The notes under the pieces: model-generated | Told to the model about the DNA's origin: nothing | The model's database searches: none | What the model saw: the letters and a program-made list of their open reading frames with translations, nothing else | Origin: Diplonema japonicum | Taxonomy: Eukaryota > Euglenozoa > Diplonemea > Diplonemida > Diplonemidae | Direction: 5' to 3' | Length of the DNA stretch: 64,000 bases | NCBI GenBank assembly: GCA_964019335.1 | Contig: OZ025701.1 | Location: 62,001 to 126,000, forward strand | Position numbers and translations under genes: made by a program | Shown: positions 52,963 through 61,523 of the stretch, one piece after another | Layout: each line of letters begins with the position of its first letter | Position numbering within the stretch: the first letter of the stretch is position 1

Positions 52963-54506
52963 TCAGTGCTGCTTTGCGATTGAGATGGTGACGATCTGTC
53001 CCTGGGTGGCGGTTGCCTGGGGCCTGAAGTGGAGGAGGTTGTTGCCGACCTTCTGTACCTGAAGGGAGTTGGGGGGCTGGACTGTGACGGAGGGACCAGC
53101 TGCCCCCGGGTACCTCTCCGGGTAGTAGAAGACCTCGGTGGGGAGGGAGATCCTTGTGTCGATCTTGAAAGTGAGGCTGTAGTCCCCTGTGGTGATGTTG
53201 AAGTTCGAGGTGACGAACCTCCCTGCCACTGCGGGGGCGTAGGTGCGAGCAAGGGTCTCGAGGTTCGCGGAGGGGCTCCCCGTGTCAGGGATGACGCCAC
53301 CGTACCCAGTCTTGCAGGCCCCGAAGGCGGCGTACTGCGACGAGCTGTTCAGGGTCGCCGGGGTCTCCTTGCAGAAGTCCTTCCATTCCCACCCTCCCCA
53401 CGACAGCCCGAGGCTCTCCGCGTTGGTGAGGGCCCCGCCCCCGTTCCTCCAGGCGAACGTCTCCGTCAGGAACATCGCTGTCTTCAAGTTCACCGCATCC
53501 TTCTTCCGCGTCTCGAAGTACTTCATGTTGTCGGCGGTGTTCTGCGGGGGTGTGTAGTAGTGGAAGGCGTTCACGCTGCGGTTCGCAAAAGCATCTCCTC
53601 CTGGGGCGTGCTTGAACCCCCAAGGGAGGTTGTCCACGATTGGGCCGCCCGTGCGGTCCCAGGTCGCCCCCGCGAAGAAGACGAGCCCCTCGGTGTCCAC
53701 AGAGCGGATGTACCCGTTCAAAACGTCGTACGCAGGCTGCAGCCTCTCCTCGTCCGCGACGCCCGGGGTCAAGAGCTCCGGGTCCACGAACGGGTTCCCG
53801 ACGTAGGGCTCGTTGATGAGCTCGTAACCGAGGAGGTTAGGGGATCCCTTGTAGGTCTCTGCCACTTCCCTCCAGAACTTCCCCCATGCGTCCACAGTCT
53901 CCAGGTGGGTGTACAGGTGCTCGAACGCCGCCCCGCACGCCTCCGTCCCGTACAGGCTGGGCCACGCGTGCTTCGCGCAATCCTGTCTCGTCGGGAGCTT
54001 CGTCGAGGGGTCGTTGTGGTAGGGAAGCGGCCCCACAGGGACCGGGAACGGGACCTCTTGGATATCCGGCGTTGCCCAGAAGGGGATCCCCTCCCCGCAG
54101 TAACGCTCGCTCAACACGTCCTGGTGCATGTCCGCCAACGTGTAGATCCCGTAGGTCGCCGCTTCCTCGCTGATCTCACGGATCGTGTCGAAGTAGGTGC
54201 GGTTGTACTGGCCCCTCGCGGGCTCCGCTCCAGCCCACATCACCCCGAGGCGGATCCAGTTCACTCCGGAAGCCTTCATCATCTCGAAGTCCTCCTTCAC
54301 CACAGAGGTCTTCGGGTCGTACGCCCCACGAGAAGGGACGTAAGGAGGCCCCTTCACCACAGTGTTCACCCCGTGGAAGAAGCGCTCCCTCCCCTCCGCA
54401 TCCACCAGCACCCTGTACCCCTCCTCCGTCATCTTCGTCGAGATCTTGCTCAGGAGGGCTCCCTCGCTGAGAGCCACGAAAATGGACGCTCCCACAAGGA
54501 GCGACA
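52959..54506. repeat. Repeat unit B: 1548-bp segment identical to 47157-48704
   Basis: Second member of the pair described at 47157-48704. The outer flanks (before 52959 and after 54506) do not match those of unit A. Confidence 0.85.
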
Positions 54507-54519
54507 GTGATGTCATCAT
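52963..54519 (-). CDS. Secreted GH5 endoglycoceramidase-like glycosidase, copy B
   Basis: 518 aa, with the same mature protein as the gene at 47161-48717. Only the first residues differ (MMTSLSLL against MKTSVSLL), both keeping a signal peptide. The catalytic Glu residues are the same. The start is the ATG at 54519; a second ATG follows directly. The flanks are unrelated to copy A: the downstream side is an A-rich spacer with a predicted 3' region, the upstream side a different leader (TTAAAACAATG on the coding strand). Expression of the two copies may differ because only flanking DNA differs. Confidence 0.85.
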   Translation of the reverse strand: MMTSLSLLVGASIFVALSEGALLSKISTKMTEEGYRVLVDAEGRERFFHGVNTVVKGPPYVPSRGAYDPKTSVVKEDFEMMKASGVNWIRLGVMWAGAEPARGQYNRTYFDTIREISEEAATYGIYTLADMHQDVLSERYCGEGIPFWATPDIQEVPFPVPVGPLPYHNDPSTKLPTRQDCAKHAWPSLYGTEACGAAFEHLYTHLETVDAWGKFWREVAETYKGSPNLLGYELINEPYVGNPFVDPELLTPGVADEERLQPAYDVLNGYIRSVDTEGLVFFAGATWDRTGGPIVDNLPWGFKHAPGGDAFANRSVNAFHYYTPPQNTADNMKYFETRKKDAVNLKTAMFLTETFAWRNGGGALTNAESLGLSWGGWEWKDFCKETPATLNSSSQYAAFGACKTGYGGVIPDTGSPSANLETLARTYAPAVAGRFVTSNFNITTGDYSLTFKIDTRISLPTEVFYYPERYPGAAGPSVTVQPPNSLQVQKVGNNLLHFRPQATATQGQIVTISIAKQH

Positions 54520-54606
54520 TGTTTTAATTAGCTTTCCCTGTATTCGTGATGATGATGAGGTGAAGTTAATCTAAACAAAAATAAAAAGTGAACATATGAA
54601 TACACG

Positions 54607-55050
54607 TCATTTAAGACTTCTAACGGTCGGGCCGAACGCAAGACTGGGTACATAGGGTAAACGGGACGGGGGGACGGGCGGAGACAGCGCCCTCTCGTCG
54701 AGGACTGGGGGGGACATTCTGTGATGGTGCACGGGTGGTGCGGGAGGCGGTGCTGGCTTGCTGTAGAGCCATTGGTCCCTGTCGTCAAGAACGCTGAGGT
54801 ACTCTTCACGAAGGTCGGCAAGGTGGGTGTACACCGCTTCACGGTCTTCGTTGGCCTGCCTTGCCATCTCCATCATGGCCTGCTTCGTCGCAAGCACAAC
54901 GTAGAGCTTCCAACCCTGAAAGCACTTTCGCACCAATCCAGTTTCAGCCCATCTTCTAATGCACCATAGCCCCTGTTCACGGAGCCTGATCACCTCGTTA
55001 GGCATAGGCGGCCGTAGCTCTACTTCGTAGTCAGGATCGAGCTGCCACAT
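54607..55050 (-). CDS. Small protein with helical core and Pro-rich tail, unknown function
   Basis: 147 aa. Begins MWQLDPDYEVELRPPMP, then an amphipathic/coiled helix region around residues 20-95 (VIRLREQGLWCIRRWAETGLVRKCFQGWKLYVV, then AREANEDREAVYTHLADLREEYLSVL-like). The last third is Pro/His-rich. No family recognised. An out-of-frame ATG lies 11 nt before the start and would make a 13-codon upstream frame; the acceptor is AATATAG|TAG. The gene lies about 90 bp upstream of GH5 copy B's start on the same strand. Confidence 0.55.
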   Translation of the reverse strand: MWQLDPDYEVELRPPMPNEVIRLREQGLWCIRRWAETGLVRKCFQGWKLYVVLATKQAMMEMARQANEDREAVYTHLADLREEYLSVLDDRDQWLYSKPAPPPAPPVHHHRMSPPVLDERALSPPVPPSRLPYVPSLAFGPTVRSLK

Positions 55051-55978
55051 GGTTGCGCCATCTACTATATTGATTGGAGGGATGCCTTTTTGTGTTTCGT
55101 GGTGCTAAGTGTGAGAACAGGAAGGGGATGGGAAAAAAAATATAGAGATATTAAAAATGGTTTCTTTTTTCTTTTCTTTTCTCTTTTACTTTCTTCTTTT
55201 TTTCATTTTGGACTGAAACGTGCGTATTTTCGTCAAACAGAAAAAAAGTAGTGTAAAAAGGTGTAAAAAAAGAAGGAGAGTGGAGGGAAGGTGCCTTTTT
55301 CTTTCCAATATAACCTTCGGGCCTCAATATGAGCCAAGCATTATTTTCGGGAGGGGAGTAGATATCCTAAGGGCGTGTTTAAAACGGATGCAGAGATATA
55401 GCGCTGCAAGAAATTGTACAGAAAGTAGAAGCACGAAGCACTACTGACACCTTTTTTTTTTTTTTGCTGGAACAAGTAAACAAATTTTTGAAAAGAATTG
55501 TTATTGCAAAAAAGAGTAGAGGCAGCTTGTCCGTTTATCCCTACTGTAGGTGAAAACGGCTTGCACAAACAAAAAATATGGCTTGCGCAGACATCGACCC
55601 GTCGGAGTTATCGGTTATACTATACCCGGAGGGGGCCCCCGCGGCGCCGGCGGACCCGGCTTGCACAAACAATCAGCCGACTCTTTTTTGTTAAATCCAT
55701 ATTTGCATTTTGAATAAAGAGAAGGAAAAAATAGAGTTGAGAATCAGATACCATTGACTCTCTGAAACAAGGAGAAAAAAAAAATTGGCTAGGCTGGAGA
55801 ATAAATTTGAAAAAAAAAAGAGATGAGATAAAGGAGGTTCCTGTTTTGGAACGTCCCCCTTGTCTCTACGTATCTACCCCTTTCTCCCTTCTGGGGCCTC
55901 GGCCTTTCTTTCTTTTTTGGCTGTGTTGCCTTTCTCAAAGTATCCTCTCTTTCTTCTTGCCACTTTCTGCCCAGTTTC
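55051..55978. other. Intergenic spacer with a GC-rich insert
   Basis: A/T-rich flanks surround an 85-bp GC-rich block (about 55573-55657), bounded on both sides by the direct repeat GGCTTGCACAAACAA (55558-55572 and 55658-55672). The block includes GGGGGCCCCC. No gene recognised. Confidence 0.5.
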
Positions 55979-56869
55979 TTAAGGTCCTTCTTGGTTTTCT
56001 CTGATGCAAAAACTGGCCTTCTGTTCCTGGCACCTAAGCTGGTACCGCTTCTTCGGCTGCTGCTTCTCGCAGCCGTCGCACCACCACCTCCCCTGCTTCT
56101 TCTCGCCCTCGTCGCGGTCTGGGTAGATGTGGGCGTGCCTGTCCGTGTCTCTTTCCCTCTGCCTTCGCTCGGTGTCCCTCGCTTGGCTTCGGCTCTTCGA
56201 CTTCGACGACGCCCTCGACTTCGTCTTGGCCCTCAACTTCGTCTTGGCCCTCGAGGTCGTCGTCTCCGCCGCGTATCCTGCCGTGGCCTGTTCCTCCCAG
56301 ACGGGGATCTCATCCTCGGCTTCGGTGATGGTGTCGTCTCCCTTGGTGACTTCCCTCCAACCTTCCGTTTCTTCTCTGTTGGCTTCCCAGAGAGCTTCTC
56401 CAGCATTGCCTTCAGTTCTTGCACTTCCTTTCTGAGAGCTACCACCTCCTGTTCGAGCATCTCTTCTTTTTTCGTGGGGCCTTGCAGTTGCTGCTGCTCC
56501 TTCTGTTGTTGTTCCCGCGTGTGCTGCTTTCCTTGTTGCTGTTGTTTTTCTTGCTGCGGGTGCTGTTGCTCAGGTGCTGCCTTCCCAGCTTCGGCCCACG
56601 CCTTCTGCCCGTGTGTCTTCCCGTATAGCGCCAGGAACTGCCGCGCCTTTCGGGAGACCTCGGATGTCGTAGGTGGTCTTTCTGACAACCCCAGGCCCCC
56701 CTTTCCCTCCTCTCGATCTTCCAGGGACCGTCCTCGTTCCCTCGGTCCCCTCCTGCTCCGGTGCCATCCAGATTAGGAAATCCATGACAGATTCCCCCTT
56801 CTTGCCTTCCCTCTCCATGTGTGGCCCTACGTGCACTCCCGTCAGGCCCGCCTTGCCGAGAAAAGCCAT
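55979..56869 (-). pseudogene. Frameshifted Gag-like/ORF1-like gene with Cys-rich C-terminus
   Basis: Three overlapping open segments in different frames form one apparent protein: an N-terminal part from ATG 56869 (MAFLGKAGLTGVHVGPHMERE), a Gln-rich coiled coil (56233-56688, HPQQEKQQQQGKQ to ELKAMLEKL) and a basic/Arg-Ser tail ending in RWWCDGCEKQQPKKRYQLRC..SFC (about 55985-56080), a CxxC-containing knuckle. No GTATGY intron joins the frames, and tandem GAGGGCCAAGACGAAGT repeats sit at one shift, so they look like real frameshifts. Coiled coil plus basic tail plus Cys knuckle suggests a retroelement ORF1/Gag, but this could also be a decayed host gene. Confidence 0.4.
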
Positions 56870-56930
56870 CACACTCTTAAAAAAAAAAATTAACACCTAA
56901 GCGGTACGGGTGCTGCCTCAATTTAAATAA

Positions 56931-58707
56931 CCCCTAAAGGACCGGAGCCTATCTACGGTACCCCCCCCATTTTCGTTGTTGCTTTAAATACTCAAAAAAA
57001 GGGCAGCATGCAACCATAGGAAGGTGCAAGGAAAGGGTAAACGGTACTAAAATTTTCAATTCCAGGTGCCAGATTCAGATGAGAACACTTAACTATGTGT
57101 GTAAGAGGGGGGTTGAGGGTGTACTTTTTATGTCCGATTTTGGGGGGTCTTGTCGTGGGGGGTCCGTGGAGTTATGGCTGGGCTAAAAAGGGCAGCATTC
57201 AGCCCTATTTGGTGCCCTGAACTCTAGGATTGAGGTCAGTCTGGAGACTTTTTGGGGCTGTGGATGAAAAAAGCAACTCGTGAGTTTTTTTTCCAGCTGG
57301 GGTAGCATGCAAGGGTAAAAAACACGTTTTGCATAAGGGGTTTGCAACAGGGGTACCACGTTTGCACCTTCTTCCCGCACCCAGGAACAGCACACAGCAC
57401 CCTCCTCACCTTCGTTCCGTTCATCATGGTCTCGGAGGTGTGATCTAGGGTCAAATCGAGACGTTTTGGGTATTTCTAAGTGAGGGAATCCTCATTGCTA
57501 GCGTGTTTGCGCTTGGGGGTTGGTGACGGTGTTGTCGGGGGTGTGTGCTATCGGTTTTTGGGGCATGGGTGAAAAGCTTGCCAACAAGTTCTTCTTTGAA
57601 GCTCGGGAAGCCATAACTTTTGCCACATTCCCTGCTCTTCTTCCAGATTATGGAGGAGTTGGCAACACAGCTTTCCAGGACCCAATAAAAAACGACCATG
57701 GTCCACTTCCGGGTTTTCATATACCGAACTCCAGTCCCCTGGAGCTGGTCTTGCCAGTCAGGGGTCGACAGCAAACCCTTAGGAGTCGACAGTACGCATG
57801 ACTAGGTCCTGTGTTGTGGACTTCTTGCTGAAAATATTGAAATTCGCCAGGTAACCGCTTTATGAGTCGCATGTATCGATTACCTTGATGCCCACCGAGT
57901 TGTTTTTTCGTGGTGCCATGACTTTTATAGTTGTCGGGATAACACTGTCGTCAACAGACAACCACTTGCCAGGGGTCCGCACAGTCCTACACCGGTTGAC
58001 AATGATGTCAAGAAACCTGCACATGAGGTGCAGTTTCAGGCCTTACTGATGTTTTCCAGGTTGTCAAAGGTGAGGTAGCGCTGTATGTCAACGAATCGGT
58101 TTGCTCATTTTCTCAAAAGCCAGGGATGGTTAAAATAGAATTTGTTGTCCAGTAGCTCTTCATATTCGGTGCCGAGCGTAAACCCATTAACAGGACCAAC
58201 CCAAGCCAAATTTTGTACTCTGGGATGGAAAGATTCAGATTCCGCTGCTTTTTTGAATCGAAACGACCGTTCGTGGAAGAAACTATGAGCTCAAGTACCG
58301 CGTGTGTAAAAAAAATGATTAAAAACACCCCCCTCATTGGCCGCTTCACCTAAGCCCACCTTTTCACGGAAATGATATGTTTCGGGCCTTTGGGAGTATT
58401 TCTCCCACCCAAGCATCGTTTCCGGCCCCTCTTTGACCGCCTCACCGTCTTTTTCTTCTTTTTCTGACCAGTCGGGGGAGACTCACGTTTTCGCTGCTAT
58501 TTTGACCATCCGATTTCATTTTAAGCCAACCCTGCCGGTTTCAATTAAAACAAAACTTTTAACGCAAAATGTAGTTCCAAGACAAAATAAACCGCGCAAC
58601 AATGCCATAATTTGAAGTCCAGGGGCCGTGTTCAAAAAAAAAAGTACTTAGCGAAAAAAAGCAAATTTTGAAATAAGGACAAAAACGTCCGCGCGGGCCT
58701 TTAGGGG
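56931..58707. mobile_element. piggyBac-family element, decayed, with ATAA target duplication
   Basis: Left end CCCCTAAAGGACCGGAGCC; right end (reverse complement) CCCCTAAAGGCCCGCGCGG. Both ends start CCC, like piggyBac, and are flanked by ATAA (56927-56930, 58708-58711) in place of the usual TTAA. The 1777-bp interval contains a minus-strand transposase relic. The terminal inverted repeat is perfect for 10 bp, then divergent. Confidence 0.8.
57183..58349 (-). pseudogene. piggyBac transposase relic
   Basis: Reading the minus strand and allowing frameshifts: LIVSSTNGRF and LSIPEYKIWLGLVLLMGLRSAPNMKSYWTTN (58113-58349) match the piggyBac N-terminal domain. MSKPIR[stop]HIQRYLTFDN, PGKWLSVDDSVIP (first catalytic Asp region), RKWTMVVFYWVLESCVANSSIIWK (57680-57740) and a C-terminal Cys-rich CAVPGCGKKVQTWYPCC follow in the right order. 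At least two stops and several frameshifts between 57775 and 58112 make it inactive. Interpretation only: no host function is implied. Confidence 0.8.
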
Positions 58708-58709
58708 AT

Positions 58710-58749
<40 letters not shown>

Positions 58750-58752
58750 GTT

Positions 58753-59928
58753 TCACACGTACACCGCTTCGGTACGAATGTAACACCCATCCGTGCTGCA
58801 AATATTACCCGTTGTAAACTGTTCAGGAACATCAGGCAGCTCCTTAGGAAGAGACGTGTTGGGTATCGTCTCGTAAGGGATGCGTGACAGCAGGTGCCTG
58901 ATGAGGTTCAAACGACACAGCTTCTTACACCCAGCGTTCACAACAAACCAAGGCGATGCTTCCGTATGCGTCGCCTTAAACATAGCATCACGAGCCTCGG
59001 AGTACTTGTCCCACCTAGAACGGGACTCAAGATCCATCGCCGACAATTTCCACCTCTTAGTAGGGTTGGCCAGCCTACTTTTAAAGCGTTCCTCTTGAAC
59101 GGAACGGTCAATGTCCAACCAGTATTTTATGAGGATAATCCCGTTATCCTGAAGCATCTGTTCCTCGAACACAGGACAAGCCTTCATGAAACGATTGTAT
59201 TCGTCATCACTACAAAACCCCATCACACGTTCAACCCCAGCACGGTTGTACCAACTCCTATCAAACAAAACCATTTCCCCTGCAGCGGGAAGGTGTTCTA
59301 TGTACCGTTGGAAGTACCATTGTGTCGCCTCACGATCTGTGGGTGCAGGGAGAGCGGCTATCTTGCACTGTCGTGGGTTTAAACGTTCTGAAATGGCTGC
59401 TATGCATCCTCCTTTGCCGGCGGCATCGCGGCCTTCGAAGATTACAGCGACTTTAAGGGATTTTGCCTTGACCCACACCATGAGCTTGTTTAGTTCGACA
59501 TGGAGATTTCCCAACTCGTATAGATAGATGTCAAGGGAGTGGTCAATACTAATTACGGACGATGGGGACGGCAGGCCTCTGGAACCGCTTCGGGAATCGT
59601 TGTTGGTCCGTCGCTTGGCTTGTACCCGTTCGCGTAGCTCTTTGGTGAAGTGATAGTCGTCACTATCATCACTGCTCCATAGGTCGTCCTCATCATCGTC
59701 TAAGCCAGATGATGAGTCTTCCCCTTCTGTCAGCATTGTGAGGACCTTTTCCAAGCTGCACTTTTCCTCCTTCATGGTCTCTTTGAGCTTGCTCACCAGT
59801 TCTTCGACTTTTTTGTGTTTTGTTGTTGTTGTTTTCGCTGGTTTGCTTTTCTTCGCGCCCTCTGTGCTGCTGGCGTCTTCGTCGCTCCACTTGCTTTCTT
59901 CGGAATCCGTATCAAGAAAGTCAAGCAT
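58753..59928 (-). CDS. PPK2: Polyphosphate kinase 2 (bacterial-type PPK2)
   Basis: 391 aa, intronless. The first ~125 residues are acidic and Ser-rich (unlike bacterial PPK2, an added extension). The core carries Walker A GRDAAGKGG (166-174), Walker B LFDRSWYNRAGVE (Asp about 223), ALPAPTDREATQWYFQRYIEHLPAAGE and KRWKLSAMDLESRSRWDKY, the lid region. It is a single-domain (class I-like) PPK2, which transfers phosphate between polyphosphate and nucleoside di-/monophosphates. Such genes are typical of bacteria and scattered in protists, so horizontal acquisition is likely. ATG 59928 follows a CACAG|GCCACAATAC acceptor, so the eukaryotic expression signals are in place. Confidence 0.9.
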   Translation of the reverse strand: MLDFLDTDSEESKWSDEDASSTEGAKKSKPAKTTTTKHKKVEELVSKLKETMKEEKCSLEKVLTMLTEGEDSSSGLDDDEDDLWSSDDSDDYHFTKELRERVQAKRRTNNDSRSGSRGLPSPSSVISIDHSLDIYLYELGNLHVELNKLMVWVKAKSLKVAVIFEGRDAAGKGGCIAAISERLNPRQCKIAALPAPTDREATQWYFQRYIEHLPAAGEMVLFDRSWYNRAGVERVMGFCSDDEYNRFMKACPVFEEQMLQDNGIILIKYWLDIDRSVQEERFKSRLANPTKRWKLSAMDLESRSRWDKYSEARDAMFKATHTEASPWFVVNAGCKKLCRLNLIRHLLSRIPYETIPNTSLPKELPDVPEQFTTGNICSTDGCYIRTEAVYV

Positions 59929-60531
59929 TTTTTTTTTTGTGTATTGTGGCCTGTGAAAAAAAAAAAAGTTTGGGGTGATGGGCTGTTTTTAGCACTGTAA
60001 GAAAATCATTTTCAAGATCAAGATCACCGAAAGAGATACAGGTTGGAGAGAGGAAATAGGTGGGGGAGGGGAGGGGGGAACACTCAACGGAAAAAAAAAA
60101 GAGGGGAAAAAAAAACTCCCCCTCTCCTAACAGTGGGAGATGATGGAACTTTTTATAAGTTTTCTTCTCTTTTTTTTCAAGTATACCCCCCCCCCCCCCC
60201 CCCCCAGCAGTTTTTCTACATCGTTAGCATCTTCTGTTTTGCCATTCGAACTATTTCCTTGTGTTCTTTTTGGTTATTTTCTCTTCCCTTTTTTTTTCTC
60301 TTTTGGTTGTTATCAATTGTTACATTTTCATGTAAAAAAAAAGAAGAAGTAGGAGAGCAGCATAAATCCTGGGGGGGATAGGGGGGGGGAAAAAAAAACT
60401 AGCTTGCTTTTCTTCTTCACTACATGTTTCTTCTTCTTTTTTTTCTCTCTCTTTTTCTTATTTGATGCTAACGGAAAGTAAATTTGCTAAATTTCGGTGT
60501 GCGGGTGGGTGCTCACCGTTCAGGGAGAAAT
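59929..60531. other. Intergenic, homopolymer-rich
   Basis: Leader region of PPK2 at its left end, then poly-A, a C run of about 20 near 60187 and T-rich DNA. Frames are low complexity. No gene recognised. Confidence 0.5.
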
Positions 60532-61216
60532 TCACACTAATCGGTCACCGTTCTGCGGTTGCTGTCTGGTGCCTGCGGTGGCTGTTTGTCGCGATGAGAT
60601 GGACGGCATCTGGGCGAGAAACATTGCTTGGAGTCGTGCTAGGTAGGGGGCGGTTTGGCTCGAGGAGAAGAGTGGTCTCCTGTCGCAGCCGTGTATCGTC
60701 GGGCCCCCAAGATGTCGAAGGGTGTGTACCCTTGTCTTTGCGTTGGCGGGGAAAGCATTCTTCCCACTCTTTGCTGTACACTTCTGAATACGTCCTAAGA
60801 TGTATCGCATCCTTCCAGCCTTCTCTGTGAGCCAGTCCTGGTCGTCGAGGGGTCCAGCCAAGGACTGTCGGGTGGCCTGCTCATAGTCTACTGCGAGCTC
60901 CATCGTCGTGACGGACGTCAACTTCCTGCCTGCGTACCATCTTAGGCTTCAGCCACCTGAGGACGCTATTTATGTAGAACATTAGGACCTTTCCCGACGC
61001 TCCGTTCGATTTCAACAGCTCCACTGTGGGCACAGTGTGCTGCTTCCCCGTTGTGATCTCATCCCACGGGTTGGTGGTGAGGATTCTGGTGCTCCGTTCA
61101 GCCGCTCTGGCGTCTCGTCTTGTCACGACATCCAACAGGTATCGTTGCACGACTGCCGCCTGTTGCTTCGCAGCCCCCGTTGCGCCCCTTGGAATGATCC
61201 CGTGGAGGGCGGTCAC
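60532..61216 (-). pseudogene. Second, frameshifted copy of the retroelement C-terminal fragment
   Basis: Two overlapping open frames (60881-61216, 60532-60921) together align with the remnant at 32905-33717: LHGIIPRG against LHAILPRGNG, MELAVDYEQATRQSLAG against LALDFEETTGKSLG, AFPANAKTRVHTLRHLGG against PFPADGAKRVKSLTAIGG, and RRPLFSSSQTAPYLARLQ against RRPIFASRQTAQKLQ. A frameshift at about 60900 separates the parts. The C-x2-C knuckle is missing, so it is truncated at its 5' end. Identity is well below that of the GH5 pair, so it is an old copy. Confidence 0.6.
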
Positions 61217-61523
61217 TGCAGGTAGGTCACTTCGTGTCGTGAGTAAAGTATAAAAAAAAAAGAGGGGAACGAAAAGGGTTGTTATTTCTTATTCTCCTTT
61301 TCTTCCCCCCCCCCCCCCCTGGGGAGGATAACAAAACAAAGGGGGAGGAGCAGGGTTAAAACTCATTTCTTTTTTTTTTGTTGTTTTCAAACAAAACAAA
61401 CTTTCTTTTTAAAAAAAAAAAAAAAAAAGATAAGACGGACACCATAAGGGTCTTTCCTACCCACAAAAAAAAAAAACTTCCCCTGCACCCTCTTAACCCT
61501 CCTTCCACAAAATTCTGCTTTGC
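61217..61523. other. Intergenic spacer
   Basis: About 300 bp with a C run near 61305 and A/T runs. Nothing recognised. Confidence 0.45.
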
